A stretch of 64,000 nt of DNA from Neoarius graeffei. Taxonomy: Eukaryota > Chordata > Actinopteri > Siluriformes > Ariidae. Of this stretch, positions 10,834-22,405 are shown piece after piece. Numbering within the stretch: the first letter of the stretch is position 1; each line of letters opens with the position of its first letter. The translations under genes and the position numbers were made by a program. The DNA lies in NCBI RefSeq assembly GCF_027579695.1, contig NC_083572.1, forward strand, positions 19,862,561 to 19,926,560, written 5' to 3'. Under the pieces are notes generated by a model. The model had not been told where the DNA came from. It ran no database searches and saw only the letters and a program-made list of their open reading frames with translations.

Positions 10834-11088
10834 GTACTTCTGTGCTCCACCCACCCACTCTATTACCACTATTCTTGACACAAAAGGGATTAAAACTAAA
10901 GAAATGGTTAAAAATCTTGGTGTTTTCATTGACAGCGAGCTAAACTTTGACAGTCACATGAAAGCAATCACTAAAACGGCATTTTATCACCTAAAAAACA
11001 TTTCCAAACTAAGAGGACTTATGTCGAAAAATGATCTGACTCCGCCCTCTGTTCACAGACCGACGCTTGACCATGCCCCCGCTGCCAC
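10834..11088. other. Scrambled junction: LTR piece, LINE piece, LTR piece
   Basis: Three pieces are joined without spacers. 10834-10859 is a plus-sense LTR end ('tacttctgtgctccacccac'). 10860-11034 is a plus-sense fragment of the L2-like LINE (contains 'LGVFIDSELNFDSHM'). 11035-11088 is a minus-sense LTR beginning, identical in layout to 10741-10794 and again followed by the purine-rich internal end. The LTR start and flanking internal DNA are thus present twice, which suggests template switching during reverse transcription or a repair patch. Confidence 0.7.
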
Positions 11089-12838
11089 ATACCCCCACCG
11101 CCCGACTCAGGCCGGGGAGCCATCCGGCCTGCAGCCGACCCCCCCCGATGGGAGAGGAAGTCCGCTACGACCATCTGCACCCCCGGCCTGTGGATCACCT
11201 TGAACTTAAACGGCTGGAGTGCCAGATACCAATGGGTGATCCGCGCGTTGGCATCCTTCATGCGGTGGAGCCACTGGAGGGCGCGTGGTCTGAACAGAGG
11301 GTGAAAGGGCGTCCCAGTAGGTAGTAGCGGAGGGCGAGGACTGCCCACTTGATGGCAAGGCACTCTTTCTCTATAGTGCTATAGCGGCCCTCCCGCACTG
11401 ACAGCTTTCTGCTGATGTACAGCACGGGACAATCCTCCCCCTCCCCCTCCTGGGACAAAACAGCCCCCAGCCCCCTGTCCGACGTGTCTGTCTGCAAAAC
11501 AAAGGGGAGAGTGAAGTCAGGGGAGTGTAACAGTAGCCCCCCGCACAGTGCAGCCTTTATCTCCGAGAAAGCCCACTGGCATTGCTCCATCCACTGGACC
11601 AGATCTGGTGCCCCCTTTTTAGTGAGATCAGTCAGTGGGCTGGTGACATCCAAATAATTAGGTATAAACCTACGATAGTAGCCAGCCAGCCCCAGGAACT
11701 GTCTCACCCCCTTTTTGGTCTTGGGCCTCAGGCAGGCCGCAATAGCTGCTGTCTTATTAATTTGGGGATGCACCTGCCCATTGCCCATGTGGAAGCCCAG
11801 ATACCGTACTTCCACCCGCCCAATTGCACACTTCTTCGGGTTGGCTGTGAGACCCGCTCGCCTCAGCGACCTAAGGACAGCCCTTAGATGTTGCAAATGC
11901 CGCTGCCAGTCATTACTATAGATTATAATGTCATCCAGGTGTGCGGCCGCGTAGGTGGTGTGGGGGCGGAGGACCCCATCCATAAGCCGCTGGAACATAG
12001 CGGGCGCCCCAAACAGCCCAAAAGGAAGTGTGACAAACTGGTGTAAGCCAAACAGTGTGGAAAAGGCCATTTTCTCTCGGGATAATGGAGTCAAGGGGAT
12101 CTGCCAATATCCCTTTGTCAAATCCAGTGTCGAATAAAACCGAGCCGTGCCTAGTCGATCAAGCAAATCATCAATATGAGGCATTGGGTACGCATCAAAT
12201 TTAGACGCTGCATTGACTTTTCTATAGTCCACACAGAACCGGACTGACCCGTCGGCCTTGGGGACCAAGACCACCGGGCTGCTCCAGTCTCTGTGGAACT
12301 CCTCGACGATGCCCATGTCGAGCATGGCCTCGAGTTCTTCCTGAACCACCTTTTTCTTGTGTTTGGGCAGCCTGGAAGGGCGGCTGCGCGCTACCACCCC
12401 CGGGGGCGTCTCAATGTGGTGTTCTATGAGGTGGGTTTGGCTGGGCAGGGGTGAGAACACGTCTGAAAATTCGGCTTGCAACTGGGCAACCTCCATGAGT
12501 TGGGTCGAGGAGAGGTGGTCTCCACAGGGGACCGGAGTGGTAGTCAATGTTCCCTTTTGAACCTCCGGCCCCAGCTCCGCCTTCTCTGGAACCAATGACA
12601 CCAACACCACGGGGACCTCCTCGTTCCAAAGTTTTAGCAGATTTAGGTGGTAAATCTGTACTGCCCCACCCCTGTCCGTTCGCCTCACCTCATAGTCGAT
12701 GTCCCCAACTCGCCGTGTGACCTCAAAGGGTCCTTGCCACTTGGCGATCAATTTGGAGCTTGACGTGGGCAACAGCATAAGTATTTTATCTCCCGGTGCA
12801 AACTCCCTAAGGCACGTACCCCGTCATACAGGCGGACT
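11019..12838 (-). pseudogene. Gmr1-type RT and RNase H (element A)
   Basis: Frame 12778-11258 (minus) begins with the integrase C-terminal GPF module ('KWQGPFEVTRRVG'), then a linker and the RT. The fingers have 'FCVDYRKVN', motif A is 'TLDLTKGYWQIPL', and 'LPFGLFGAPAMFQRLMD' precedes a YxDD-type box read as 'HLDDIIIYS' (Y to H change at the first position). RNase H begins 'LQTDTSDRGLGAVLSQ'. A frameshift near 11270 moves the RNase H end ('WLHRMKDANARI', 'DFLSHRGG') to frame 11363-11019. A frameshift near 12830 separates this block from integrase. It would reverse-transcribe RNA if intact; as it stands it is broken. Confidence 0.9.
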
Positions 12839-14187
12839 TGCCGTTCTTGGGCCTGCCGCAAATTCTCCTGGGTTAGGTGTGTGAGTGTGTGGAGTTTTGC
12901 GCGCAGGTCAATAACGTATTGGATTTTGTTTTTGCTCGTTGAAGGTGCCTCCTCCCAATTTTCCTGGAGAACATCTAGAATGCCCTGCGGTTTACATCCA
13001 TATAAAAATTCGAATGGAGAGAACCCCATGGAGGCTTGTGGGACCTCTCGCACTGCAAATAACAGGGGTTCGAGCCATTTATCCCAGTTGCGTGCATCCT
13101 CGCTTACGAATTTTTTAATTATATTTTTGAGGGTGCGATTAAACCATTCGACTAAACCGTCCATTTGTGGGTGATAAACGCTGGTGCGGATCAGCTTAAT
13201 TCCCAGTAACCCATACAGTTCGCGCAGTGTGCGTGACATAAACGTAGTGCCTTGATCAGTCAGAATCTCTTTGGGGATTCCGACTTGGGAGATGATGTGG
13301 AAGAGCGCTTCCGCAATACTATGTGCTGAGATATTGCGAAGAGGCACTGCTTCAGGGTATTGCATTGCATAGTCCACCAGAACTAAAATAAAGCGATACC
13401 CTCGTGTTGACCGATCTAATGGCCCGACGAGATCCATCCCAATTCTTTCAAATGGAGTCTCGATTAATGGTAGAGGGCGCAAAGGTGCTTTTGGAATGGC
13501 CGCTGGATTTACTAATTGGCATTCATGGCGCGCCGTACACCACCTATGGACATCGCCGCGAATCCCTGGCCAATAGAACCGGGCCATTATTCAGGTTAGT
13601 GTCTTATCCTGCCCCAAGTGTCCAGCCATGGGATTAAAGTGAGCTGCCTGGAATACCAATTCCTGGCGGCTCTTTGGGATCAAAAGTTGCGTAATCGTTT
13701 CCTTAGTCTGAGTGTCCTGCGTCACTCGGTATAATCTATCCTTCATAATGGAGAAATAGGGGAAGGACGGGGTGACGTTTGGCTGGAGTGTTTGACCATC
13801 AATCACTCTCACTTGATCAAACGCATGCCGCAGAGTCTCGTCTCGCGACTGCTCTAACGGGAAATCCACGAGGGATTCCCCGAGAGAGGGAGGAGGAGCC
13901 TGCTGCTCCTCACTCTGACGTGGAGATAACATAGACGGCTCTGTGACAGCTGCTCCCGCCCATGCCACACCGGGACCTCCCTCTGCTAAACTACGGCAGG
14001 ACCCACTCTTCACGAAATGAATCATTAACTCCCGAAATCCCGGCCAATCAGTCCCCAAAATTATCGAGTGGGTAAGGCGAGGATTAACCGCCACCTTTAC
14101 ACTAAATTTTTCCCCTCGAAATAGAATGTGGACTGACACTAAAGGGTAGTTGTGAACATCCCCGTGCACACAGAACACCTTCACCAA
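12748..14187 (-). pseudogene. Gmr1-type protease end and integrase (element A)
   Basis: Frame 14187-13591 carries the protease flap region ('IILGTDWPGF'), a linker and the first half of the integrase zinc domain ('AAHFNPMAGHLGQDKT'). A single TGA at 13588-13590 stands where element B has CGA. The same frame then continues through 12748 with 'FYWPG', the second cysteine pair of the HHCC domain, the DDE core ('IGMDLVGPL', 'TDQGTTF', and the glutamate in 'GLVEWFNRTLK') and 'GFSPFEFLYG'. Integrase would insert the cDNA into the genome. The order integrase then RT is what defines the lineage. Confidence 0.9.
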
Positions 14188-14370
14188 TTGTGCTCCCCCA
14201 ATGCCTCGTTTTGCACCAGGCTTTGGTGGATTGAGGTCTGATTACAGCCAGAGTCCACCAAAGCCTGATATGTATCCCCTTGGACACTCACCAGTATGCG
14301 ATACGCTCCGGCCCGTTCAAGGGCGGCTCCTGGCACGTCGGGGATCCGAACCACCGCGCCCACCTCCATT
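14181..14370 (-). pseudogene. Gmr1-type aspartic protease fragment (element A)
   Basis: Contains 'ALVDSGCNQTSIHQSLV', the DSG active-site loop of a retropepsin-like protease. The frame differs from that of the following block, so a frameshift lies near 14185. The zinc knuckle and gag present before this point in element B are absent. Confidence 0.8.
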
Positions 14371-14908
14371 ACAAAAACAAAGAAACCCAACTGAAAAGAA
14401 TAGCCCCTGGTGGACTCTGTCCTGGACAAGGTAAAAATAATAAATACATAAAGGTTAACTAAAAGCCATATAAATTAAATATAATGAAATAAAATTGAAA
14501 GTAGAAGTGTACGGGGAGTGAACTTGACAACACCATTTAGAAACCTCAGACTTTGGGACACTGTCGTGTCAGGGTGGCATAGACGGCACTCCCTAATGGC
14601 TTCCTTTTTCATTGGAAGAGCATCTAATAAGGCATGCCAAGTTTAGACCATTATAAGGGCACTGCATCATGTTTTCTCCACTAGAAAGGCACTCACTGAG
14701 ACATGTTTTCCAATTTTCTTGCTCTCAAGGGCACATCATTATGATGCGTTTTTGGGCAAAACAGTTCTAGGGATTACTCACTGAAGAGCTCCCCAAGAAG
14801 TACGGTACATACCTTCAAGTGTGTTTTTTTTTTTCTATTTGCATTCGCACTGTCAGCAGGAGCGCTGAAGTGACGTAAGCTGGCCAGTGATTGGTATAGC
14901 GACAACAC
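14371..14908. other. No recognised feature
   Basis: Flank of element A. AT-rich at 14430-14500; the rest is unique-looking with a homopolymer T run near 14825. No gene or repeat signature recognised. Confidence 0.5.
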
Positions 14909-15113
14909 GGGGGAAGCCATGGCCTAATAGTTAGAGAAGCAGCTTTGGTCCCAAAAGGTCACTGGTTTGATTCCCTGGACCAGTAGGAACGGCTGAAGTG
15001 CTACTGAGCAAGGCACCTAACCCCCAAAAGCTCCCCAAGGCTTCTCTGGGTATGTTGTACGTTGCTCTGGATAAGAACGTCTGCTAAATGCCATTAATGT
15101 AATGTAATGTAAC
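14909..15113 (+). mobile_element. tRNA-derived SINE, family 2
   Basis: Head 'ggcctaatagttagagaagc' with a box B-like GGTTTGATTCC at about 14968. The middle contains 'gagcaaggcacctaaccccc' and the tail contains 'tctggataagaacgtctgct' then repeated AATGT. This layout (tRNA head, conserved middle, LINE-like tail, short simple end) is typical of fish SINEs and is distinct from the main family in this window. Confidence 0.8.
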
Positions 15114-15552
15114 ACTTCTGCAATATCAACAGCAATAATATATGCCCATATTTTGCTGTTAAAATGCCCTGGTGTATGTAGATCATCAAGTCAACACTTC
15201 ATTTTTAATTCCAAAACACTAACAGAAAAATGCACCACAGTGTTCCATATAGGAATGCCAAATGAATCTCCTCTAAAGCCTCATATTCTCTTCATTACCT
15301 CCCCTGTATGTTCATTAGCCAGGTGGGTTTCAACTCTAAACCTGGTGCGTGAACATCAGCGACATCACCCACTCCATCGTTCCCATAGAAGTGTGCTACA
15401 TTTAGCACCTAACCCAAGAGAGACTTCTCCACCACACAAACACTAGGAACTACAGTGAGGCATGAACAATGACATTGAGGTCTGTATGGGTTAACTGTTT
15501 CAAAATTTTATTCTACATATTATTCCACCATGTGTTTGGATTAATGTCACTA

Positions 15553-15921
15553 CTAGACACAAAAATGATTTTTTTTTTTCAAAGGTGCCAGTATTAACTT
15601 TTCAGCAGTTTGTACTACAGTAGCTCTTCTGTGGGATTGGACCATATGGGCTAGCCTTCGACACCCTTGACCCTGTCGCCAGTTCACTGGTTGTCCTTCC
15701 TTGGACCACATTCGGTAGGTACTAACCACTGCATACCAGAAACACCCCACAAGATGTCCCATTTTGTTGATACTCAGATCCAGTCCTCTTGCCATCACAA
15801 TTTGACCCTTGTCAAAGTCACTCAGATCCTTACGTTTGCCCATTTTTCCTGCTTCCAACACATCAACTTTGTGAACTGTTCTCTTGCTGCCTAATATATC
15901 CCAACCCTTGACAGGTGCCAT
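15553..15921 (-). pseudogene. Tc1-like transposase N-terminal fragment (a different family)
   Basis: 122 open codons include '[19 protein letters not shown]', '[11 protein letters not shown]', '[21 protein letters not shown]' and '[13 protein letters not shown]'. This is the two-helix-turn-helix DNA-binding half of a Tc1-like transposase, unlike the copies at 43 and 63 kb. The catalytic half is missing; the frame ends in a poly-T-derived lysine run. Confidence 0.75.
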
Positions 15922-17326
15922 TGTGACAACATAATGCTGTTCATGTCACCTGTCAGTGTTTTTAATTTTATGGTTGACCAGTGTTAGTAGTATACGAGTT
16001 ATAAAAGATATAGATGATAATAAGCTTTTATAAGATGAATAAAACACTTCAGAACATGCTCCTATTGTAAAATAATCATATCTCTCCTTTGTACACTTCA
16101 TAATTAGACAGATCAGTAGTCTTCTAAATATCAAATTAAACTAAATAATATTGTATTAAGCGGAACAGTTTGTGTTAGAAATGCTTATAGTGATGCAACA
16201 AACCCTTCTGTCAGTAATAAAGGTGATTAAATCGAAGAAGTGTGTTGGTTTGAAATACACTTTCACTGAAAAACTTTTGTTGTACGAAGCACAAGCTTGC
16301 AGTATTTCCATTGTACACATCAGGTTAAAACAGTGGAAAGCAATCACAGAGCTGCAGGATCTTATCCACACATGCTTTTGCAAGAATCAGAACAATTACA
16401 GTAAAGAGGCACAATATGAATTTAGTATTATTTGGTTAAGAATGAATGAGCGATAAGAACTTTATACAGTGTCAAAAAATGACATCTATAAACAATGGTT
16501 GTTTGTTGAAGTTAGATGAAGTCATGTTGCCAAAAATGTGTGACAAGTTTGGTGTCAATAACAAGTGTTGCTGAGATACAGTATGCCCTCATTTCCTGTT
16601 TGGTGACTTTGATGCCAAATTTATTTGCACATTATGGACAAATCAACTTGTACATTTATAAAAATCCAAGAAAGGAGTTTGTTGGGTTGGTCGCATGATA
16701 CCGTGATCCAGTTTTCTTGATGATTGAACAAGATTAGAATGGGAATTGGCAAAAAGCAGTTTTTGTTCAATCTCAAAATGACCCAGTTCCTGTTTGGTAA
16801 GTCAATGGACCATGGACTGTTCCACATGGGAGAAAATGTTTATTTGAGTTGGTTTTATCCAAATTGAATGTCTATGACATTGTGTTGCAAGAGTTAGTAT
16901 TGGAAACATGCCCAATTTTGTCCTATTGGTGATGCCAAAGTAGTGAATGGCAAAATTGCTGAAGCTAGAGCAGATTGGGTTCTGTTATTTTGCTAAAAGT
17001 ATACAAATATTTGTCTGGCCAAGAGAGCAAAATTGGTTGAGAAGGATAGCTTACTTTCTCCAACCTATCAATCCTTGCACCACTAGCCAATCCTAAGTGT
17101 CTGTGAACTCGGGTATGAGGAAAGAGGTGGATAGAGTTTGTGTCTGAGTCCTAGAGTGCAACAGGAGCTGCAGTTTGAAAAGATATACTTGGCTGGCTTC
17201 ATGTACCTTGGAGGCTGCACCCTCCTGGGGTTGTAGCTGACTATGATAGGGGAGATCTAAATCGTGGGTGGGTATTGGTGGTTACCCAAACAATCCTCAT
17301 ACATTTCCAATAATAATAATAATAAT
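15922..17326. other. No recognised feature
   Basis: 1.4 kb of AT-rich DNA with short scattered frames only. Nothing resembles a gene, RNA or known repeat to my eye. Confidence 0.5.
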
Positions 17327-17677
17327 AGCAGCATGGTGGTGTAGTGGTTAGCACTGTCACCTCACAGCAAGAAAGTTCTGGGTTCGAGCCCAGTGGCTGA
17401 TGGGGGCCTTTCTGTATGGAGTTTGTATATTCTCCCCGTGTCTCCATGGATTTCCTCCGGGTGCTCCAGTTTCCCCCACAGTCCAAAGACATGCAGGTTA
17501 GGCTAACTGGTGGCTCTAAATTGACCGTAGGTGTGAATGTGAGTGTTTTTTTGTCTCTCTACGATCTGGCGCCTTGTCCAGGGTGTACCCTGCCTCTTGG
17601 CCATAGTCAGCTGGGATAGGCTCCAGCTTGCCCGCGACCCTGCACAGGATAAGTGGTTATGGATAATGGATGGATGA
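17327..17677 (+). mobile_element. tRNA-headed SINE, copy 3 (diverged)
   Basis: Same family as copy 1, with box A (TGGTGTAGTGG) and box B (GGTTCGAGCCC) intact. It is preceded by an AAT microsatellite and ends in GGATAATGGATGGATGAA, a different simple tail. Several internal deletions make it older than the 49968 copy. Confidence 0.85.
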
Positions 17678-19577
17678 ACATAGAATTAGAAAATGTCTGC
17701 AACTTCTGTGTTTGGCCCCCTGATTAGGTCCCATATCTACAATACTGCATAATCCTTAAAATTTCTTCTTCTTCTTTTTTTTTTTAATGTTCTTCTGACT
17801 GTAACAGAGTCACTATTGTTTTATACAAGTCAGAGGTTCAAAGAAACAACACAACACAGTTTCTCACACACAGTAAAAATGAGCTCGATTATGGCAGATA
17901 ATTATCTTTTTAATGGCATCATATACTGATGACAGCTTATTGTACAGCAGAACTCATTATAAACATCATACATCTTAGCTTAATAAAAGATACAAGTTTA
18001 ATAAAACAGGAATAAATACAAATCAAGTTCAAATATCCGGAAACAGAAAATGTATTTTAAAATACATTAGGGTTCAAAAATGATAGTCATTAAAACCCAT
18101 CAACGTGTGTAAAATTAAGACAAAAACAACTACGCTGATGATACAAAATGTATGAATAAAAATGTGTCAAGTAAAATTGAGAATAATGAATGCAACAACG
18201 TTGAACTTGAATTTCACAGTCAGGCTGACGGTTGCCAGCTGAGGTTGATACGGTAACATGGTGCTGGACAAAAGACAACACTAGTAGTGAGTCGTGAGGC
18301 TGATAAATATGTCGGTGAATGACACACTTTGTGAAATTATATCGGATTACATAGATTGCATTCATGCATATGGTTGCAGCAAACAAACAAACAAAAAAAA
18401 CCAAACAAACAAACAGGAGAAAATAAGTTCCTGGATGTGACATGGCCATGATATGAAGGTGTTCCTGAGGTCTGGAGAACAGCACGATTCCTGCAGATCA
18501 CTCTCTGACTTGTTAGATAACATGACGCACCCCAAAATAGAAATAATACCAAATAATCACAGTCTCAAAACCTTTGAATACAGCTATAAGTGTAATAAAT
18601 TGATTATATAACGATGACATACATGATTGGGGACACTGTTTGTACCTTTAGCATATATTTTTAACCTGGGAACATTGCATGTGGTACTTTTTTATTAACT
18701 TGAAAGCTTTTAAGATGCCTCATCATTAGTGGCACTTTTTAAAGGTTTACTATATTCTCATTACCAGATAAAAGATACATACTAAAGGTACAAAAGACGT
18801 AACCTTGATGGATCCACTCATCCAGTGATGAGGAAAAGTAGTCCGATACCTTGATTTTTTTCAAGTGTATATCGGACTCCAATTAAACTCTGAGAAGTCA
18901 AGGACAGAGCTGGAGTGTGTATCAGTGTGTTTGCACATTCTAAGTGGCCAAGATTAGCAATCCAGGAAGTAGTGCACATAGTTCCCGCTATCTCGAGTGG
19001 TTTAGAGAGGCAGAAATGTGCACGAAGAATTAGTAAAGCCCTCTTCAATGTTATGAACTATAACACAGGAGGGTTCAGTCCATTACTACGCACTATTCCC
19101 CCCCAGCCAAACAAAATTACTGATGGAGGAAATGAAGCAAATGGTGTGTAAATAGATATGAACACTTAAACTGCATACAAGGATTACACAGGAAGCAAAA
19201 ATGTAATTTATTTGTGGTGGATCAATATAAATTAATTAATGTGTGGTGGTCTGGGAAAACCAGTCAGATGGTGCTGGGACTGAACTCTAGCAAACACCCC
19301 AAAATTATAAAACATTAACTTTTACCCAGAATTGTGGTTGTTTTTTTCTTCCCTTCCTAGGATCATGCTTTGAGAGTGTTAACATTTCCCCTCCCAGTGA
19401 CACTGGGAAGTTCATGGGCGCTCTGCGACGTAGATCAAATGGGCGGCTACAAGTTTGTTCAGAATGCTTCATCTTGCAAGATTTATTTAAAAGGGTCACA
19501 AAGCAAACACACTTCATCTTATATCTTAATGAAATAATAATTTAAAAAAACTATTTAATTAATTAAAATAATAAACA
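17678..19577. other. Mostly unique DNA with one short dispersed repeat
   Basis: No gene recognised. About 18765-18875 carries 'catactaaaggtacaaaaga' and 'cttgatggatcca', a block repeated around 52075-52170, so a short dispersed repeat is present. 18375-18420 is a low-complexity AAAC run. Confidence 0.5.
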
Positions 19578-20174
19578 AGAGTGCTCTGAGAGCACAATAT
19601 CCCCCTGCTGGTAACTATGCCATAACTCTGGTACAATGCGACTGAATTGAATGACATTGCAATATGCATATTACAAAGAGTCCTGCCAAGTTTCGTGAAA
19701 TTCCTCCAAAAATTGTGAGAGGAGTTGATTTCAGAAGGTGAGTACCCTTCCCAGGATGGACGGACGGACGGACATCGCCACGACATAATTCTGAAAGTAC
19801 ACAACTCTGGTAAAATGCGACCGAATTGAACAAAATTACAATACTGACATATAACAATGCCCTTTGCCAAGTTTGGTGAAATTCCTCCACAAACTGTGAG
19901 AAGAGTTGATTTCAGAAGGAAAACACACTCTCATGAAATTGTCAAAGTATAATTTTGTTAATCAAGGGCTGTAACTCTGGTAAAATGTGACCGAATTGAA
20001 CGAAATTACAATATGTAATACCGACATATATCAAAGAATCCTGCAAAGTTTCATGAAATTTCTCTGAAAATTGTGAGAGGAGTTGATTTCAGAATGTGAG
20101 CACCCTTCCTGGGACAGACGGACATCGCCACAATGTAATCCCGCTTCGGGCCTTTCAGCCAGTGGGGGATAAAA
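19578..20174. repeat. Element built from three tandem roughly 180-bp units
   Basis: Three imperfect copies (about 19620-19760, 19802-19925, 19975-20105) each contain 'aactctggtaNaatgcgacNgaattga', a 'gccaagttt.gtgaaatt' block and 'gagttgatttcagaa'. The second and third copies lose parts. The outer edges 'atatccccctgctgg' and 'ccagtgggggata' form a short inverted pair. A GGAC microsatellite lies at 19758. This looks like a non-autonomous mobile element with an internal tandem array. Confidence 0.65.
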
Positions 20175-20685
20175 GTTTAAAAATTGTTTAACGATACCAT
20201 TAAGGAGACCAGATAGACTTGGGTTTTCCTTTTTTTTTTGCCTTGTTGCAAAAATCGGCAAAAAAACTGCTTTCATTTTAACATATCCAACAGACACCAC
20301 TCGTCTCGTATTACCTCCCGTTTGACAGCATCATTCAAGTCACATGTACGAAAATAGCCAATACTCTTTTGCATGCTATTGTGCTAGTTAGTCTGCAATT
20401 CACTCCTGTTTTCATAATGTATATTATTCACTTCACCAACTCCTCTGAAACACCTACAGTTTCTGATACATTGGTTCATGCTTGGTTTTATTTGTTTGCA
20501 TACAGGGACATGTCAGAAATATTAGGGAAACCCATCATCGCAATTATCAATTTCTCCTCCATGGTAGGCTACTTGGGAACAGTATGAATGGAACCAAAAT
20601 TTACATGACCACGTTCTCTAGGATTCTTTAGAGCAGACTGTTTCTAAATTCTGATTGGTTGCCGCAGAACTACATCATAGCTCAT
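20175..20685. other. No recognised feature
   Basis: Unique-looking DNA; a short plus-strand frame at 20369-20587 has hydrophobic content but no recognisable domain. Confidence 0.4.
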
Positions 20686-21085
20686 TACCATGGGCTGTGG
20701 TTAGCACTGTCACCTCACAGCGAGAAGGTTCTGGGTTCAGGCCCAGTGGCTGACAGGGGCCTTTCTGTGTGGAATTTGCATGTTCTCCCCATATCTGTGT
20801 GGGTTTCCTCTGGGTGCTCTGGTTTTTCCCACAGTCCAAAGACATGCGGTTAGGTTAACGTGGGGCGGCCTTGGGCTGAAGTGCCCTTGAGTGAGGCACC
20901 TAACCCCTAACTGCTCCCCGGGTGCTGTAGCATAGCTGCCCACTGCTCTGGGTGTGTGTGTGTGCTCATTGCTCACTTGTGTGTGCGCTTGCATGCCTTC
21001 ACTGCTTCAGATGAGTTAAATACAGCGGACAAATTTCACTGTGCTTGAGGGAACATGCGACAAAAATAAATGCTTCTTCTTCTTC
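20686..21085 (+). mobile_element. SINE variant with alternative tail, copy B
   Basis: Starts within the tRNA-like head ('gtggttagcactgtcacctc') and carries the same alternative tail as 10009-10410 ('acgtggggcggcct', 'gaggcacctaacccctaac', 'cactgctctgggtgtg', CTTCTTCTT end). The first bases of the head are missing or diverged. Confidence 0.8.
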
Positions 21086-21231
21086 TTCTACCATAAAGTT
21101 GCCCGGAGTTTAACTTTATTCTGACGGCCCTACTGCCCAAGTCGAACTTGCGAACGATCTTGCCACCAAGAGACACTGGCTCACGACTTCCAGTTGTTTT
21201 GATGCTCTCGGGTTAGGATCACTGAAGGTAT

Positions 21232-21745
21232 TTAAAAAAAATCTGAGGGGAAAAAAACCCAGAATTTCCAAGATTAAAGTCATACTTTTATGAGAAAAAA
21301 TTATAAATTTATGGGAAAAAAAACTCAGAAGAAAAAAACCCCTCAGATTAAAAGATCAGAAATAAAAAAAAAAAAAAAAAAAAAACTTTGAGGGAGTGCC
21401 CCCCCCAAGGAACCAGACTGCTTCACTTTGCAAAGTTGGATCAACGTTATCACACTGCACTGCAGATGCTGCAGCGGAGTCGAGAGTTATAGGAAATGCA
21501 ATATAAAAGAATAAAGCCCCAAGAGGTTTTCTCCTACATTTCCCAGAGTGCACTGCAGCCAGGAAGCAGGGAAGCATGAGAGTTTTGTCCTCATAAATTT
21601 GTAACTTCTTAATCTTGGAATTTCTGAGGTTTTTTTCTTGCAAATTTAAGACTTTATAATCTTGGGGAATATCCACAATTTTTCTTGTAAATATACAATT
21701 TTATTCTCGGAAATTCTGAGGGTTTTTTTCCCTCAGAATATCACC
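21232..21745. repeat. Inverted-repeat element with AT-rich arms
   Basis: The left arm (21232-21350) and right arm (21595-21745) carry related words such as 'ctgaggggaaaaaaa' and 'ccaagattaaag' in opposite orientation. The centre contains homopolymer A and C runs and 'acatttcccagagtgcactg'. It looks like a MITE-style foldback sequence. It ends about 300 bases before the LTR of element B. Confidence 0.55.
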
Positions 21746-22046
21746 CCCCCCCCCAACCTCAGCTCCATTTTTTTTAAACCTACAATGACCCTAATATGGC
21801 ATCATATTGGACACCTCTAGTTTTAGAAAACAAACAAAATCATCAAAACGATGTGGTTTCTGCCTGCAGAGATCACTGTTAGCTAAATAAATACACATAT
21901 ACAGTTGTGTTCATTACACTGGCTGTTTATTTAGCTGTTTCATGTGCATCATCTAAAAATGAAATTTTAATTGCTAAGTAGCTAAATAGGCTTTCCTAAC
22001 ACAGCGTGACAAGTTGCTGGTTATGCGTCATATTGAAAAAGGACGG

Positions 22047-22361
22047 TGTGGCAGTGGGTGCGTGGTCAAGCGTCGGTCTGTGACCGAAGGGCGGAGTCAG
22101 GGAAGGTAAGTGGCAGAATCACTACAACTGATGTGAATTAACCTGTGTTTGTGTGTCTTCCCAGCAACCACGCCCGATATAAGGAGAGAGAGGGCAGAGG
22201 AAGGGGGCTCTCTCCCGCACCAGATGACTTGTGTGTATGTGTGTGCGTGCGACTGGGAGAGTGTGAAAAGTTACAGCTGAAAAGCAAAAATAAAAGAGTT
22301 TTGGAACTCAGTTCTGGCCTGCCGTACTTCTGTGCTCCACCCACCTGCTCTGACTTCCACA
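22047..22361 (+). repeat. 5' LTR of element B (315 bp)
   Basis: Begins TGTGGCAG and ends TTCCACA. It contains a TATA-like GATATAAGG near 22176, a probable poly(A) signal AATAAA in 'aaaaataaaagag' near 22290, and is followed after one base by the primer binding site. Confidence 0.9.
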
Positions 22362-22362
22362 G

Positions 22363-22380
22363 TGGTGCTGAAACCCGGGA
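22363..22380 (+). promoter_or_regulatory. Primer binding site, tRNA-Phe-like
   Basis: TGGTGCTGAAACCCGGGA lies one base after the LTR. It is complementary to the 3' end of eukaryotic tRNA-Phe including CCA, with one mismatch by my recollection of the tRNA end. It marks where reverse transcription would start. Confidence 0.65.
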
Positions 22381-22405
22381 CCCGAGCACAGAAGAGAACA
22401 GCCCC

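Larger units (their letters stand above)
10475..14370 (-). mobile_element. Decayed Gmr1-type Ty3/gypsy element A
   Basis: Reading the minus strand from 14370 to 11019, the domain order is protease, integrase with GPY/F module, reverse transcriptase, RNase H. Ordinary Ty3/gypsy elements have integrase last; integrase before RT is the hallmark of the Gmr1 lineage first described from cod. The 5' LTR and gag are missing, with homology to element B starting at the protease leader 'MEVG'. One nonsense codon and at least three frameshifts separate the domains. The 3' LTR side is rearranged, with an inserted LINE fragment. Confidence 0.85.

Noticed and set aside
22145..22405. Upstream extension of the gag frame into the LTR from 22145
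   Set aside because: The frame is open but crosses the LTR and primer binding site; the ATG at 22406 after the primer site is the reasonable gag start.
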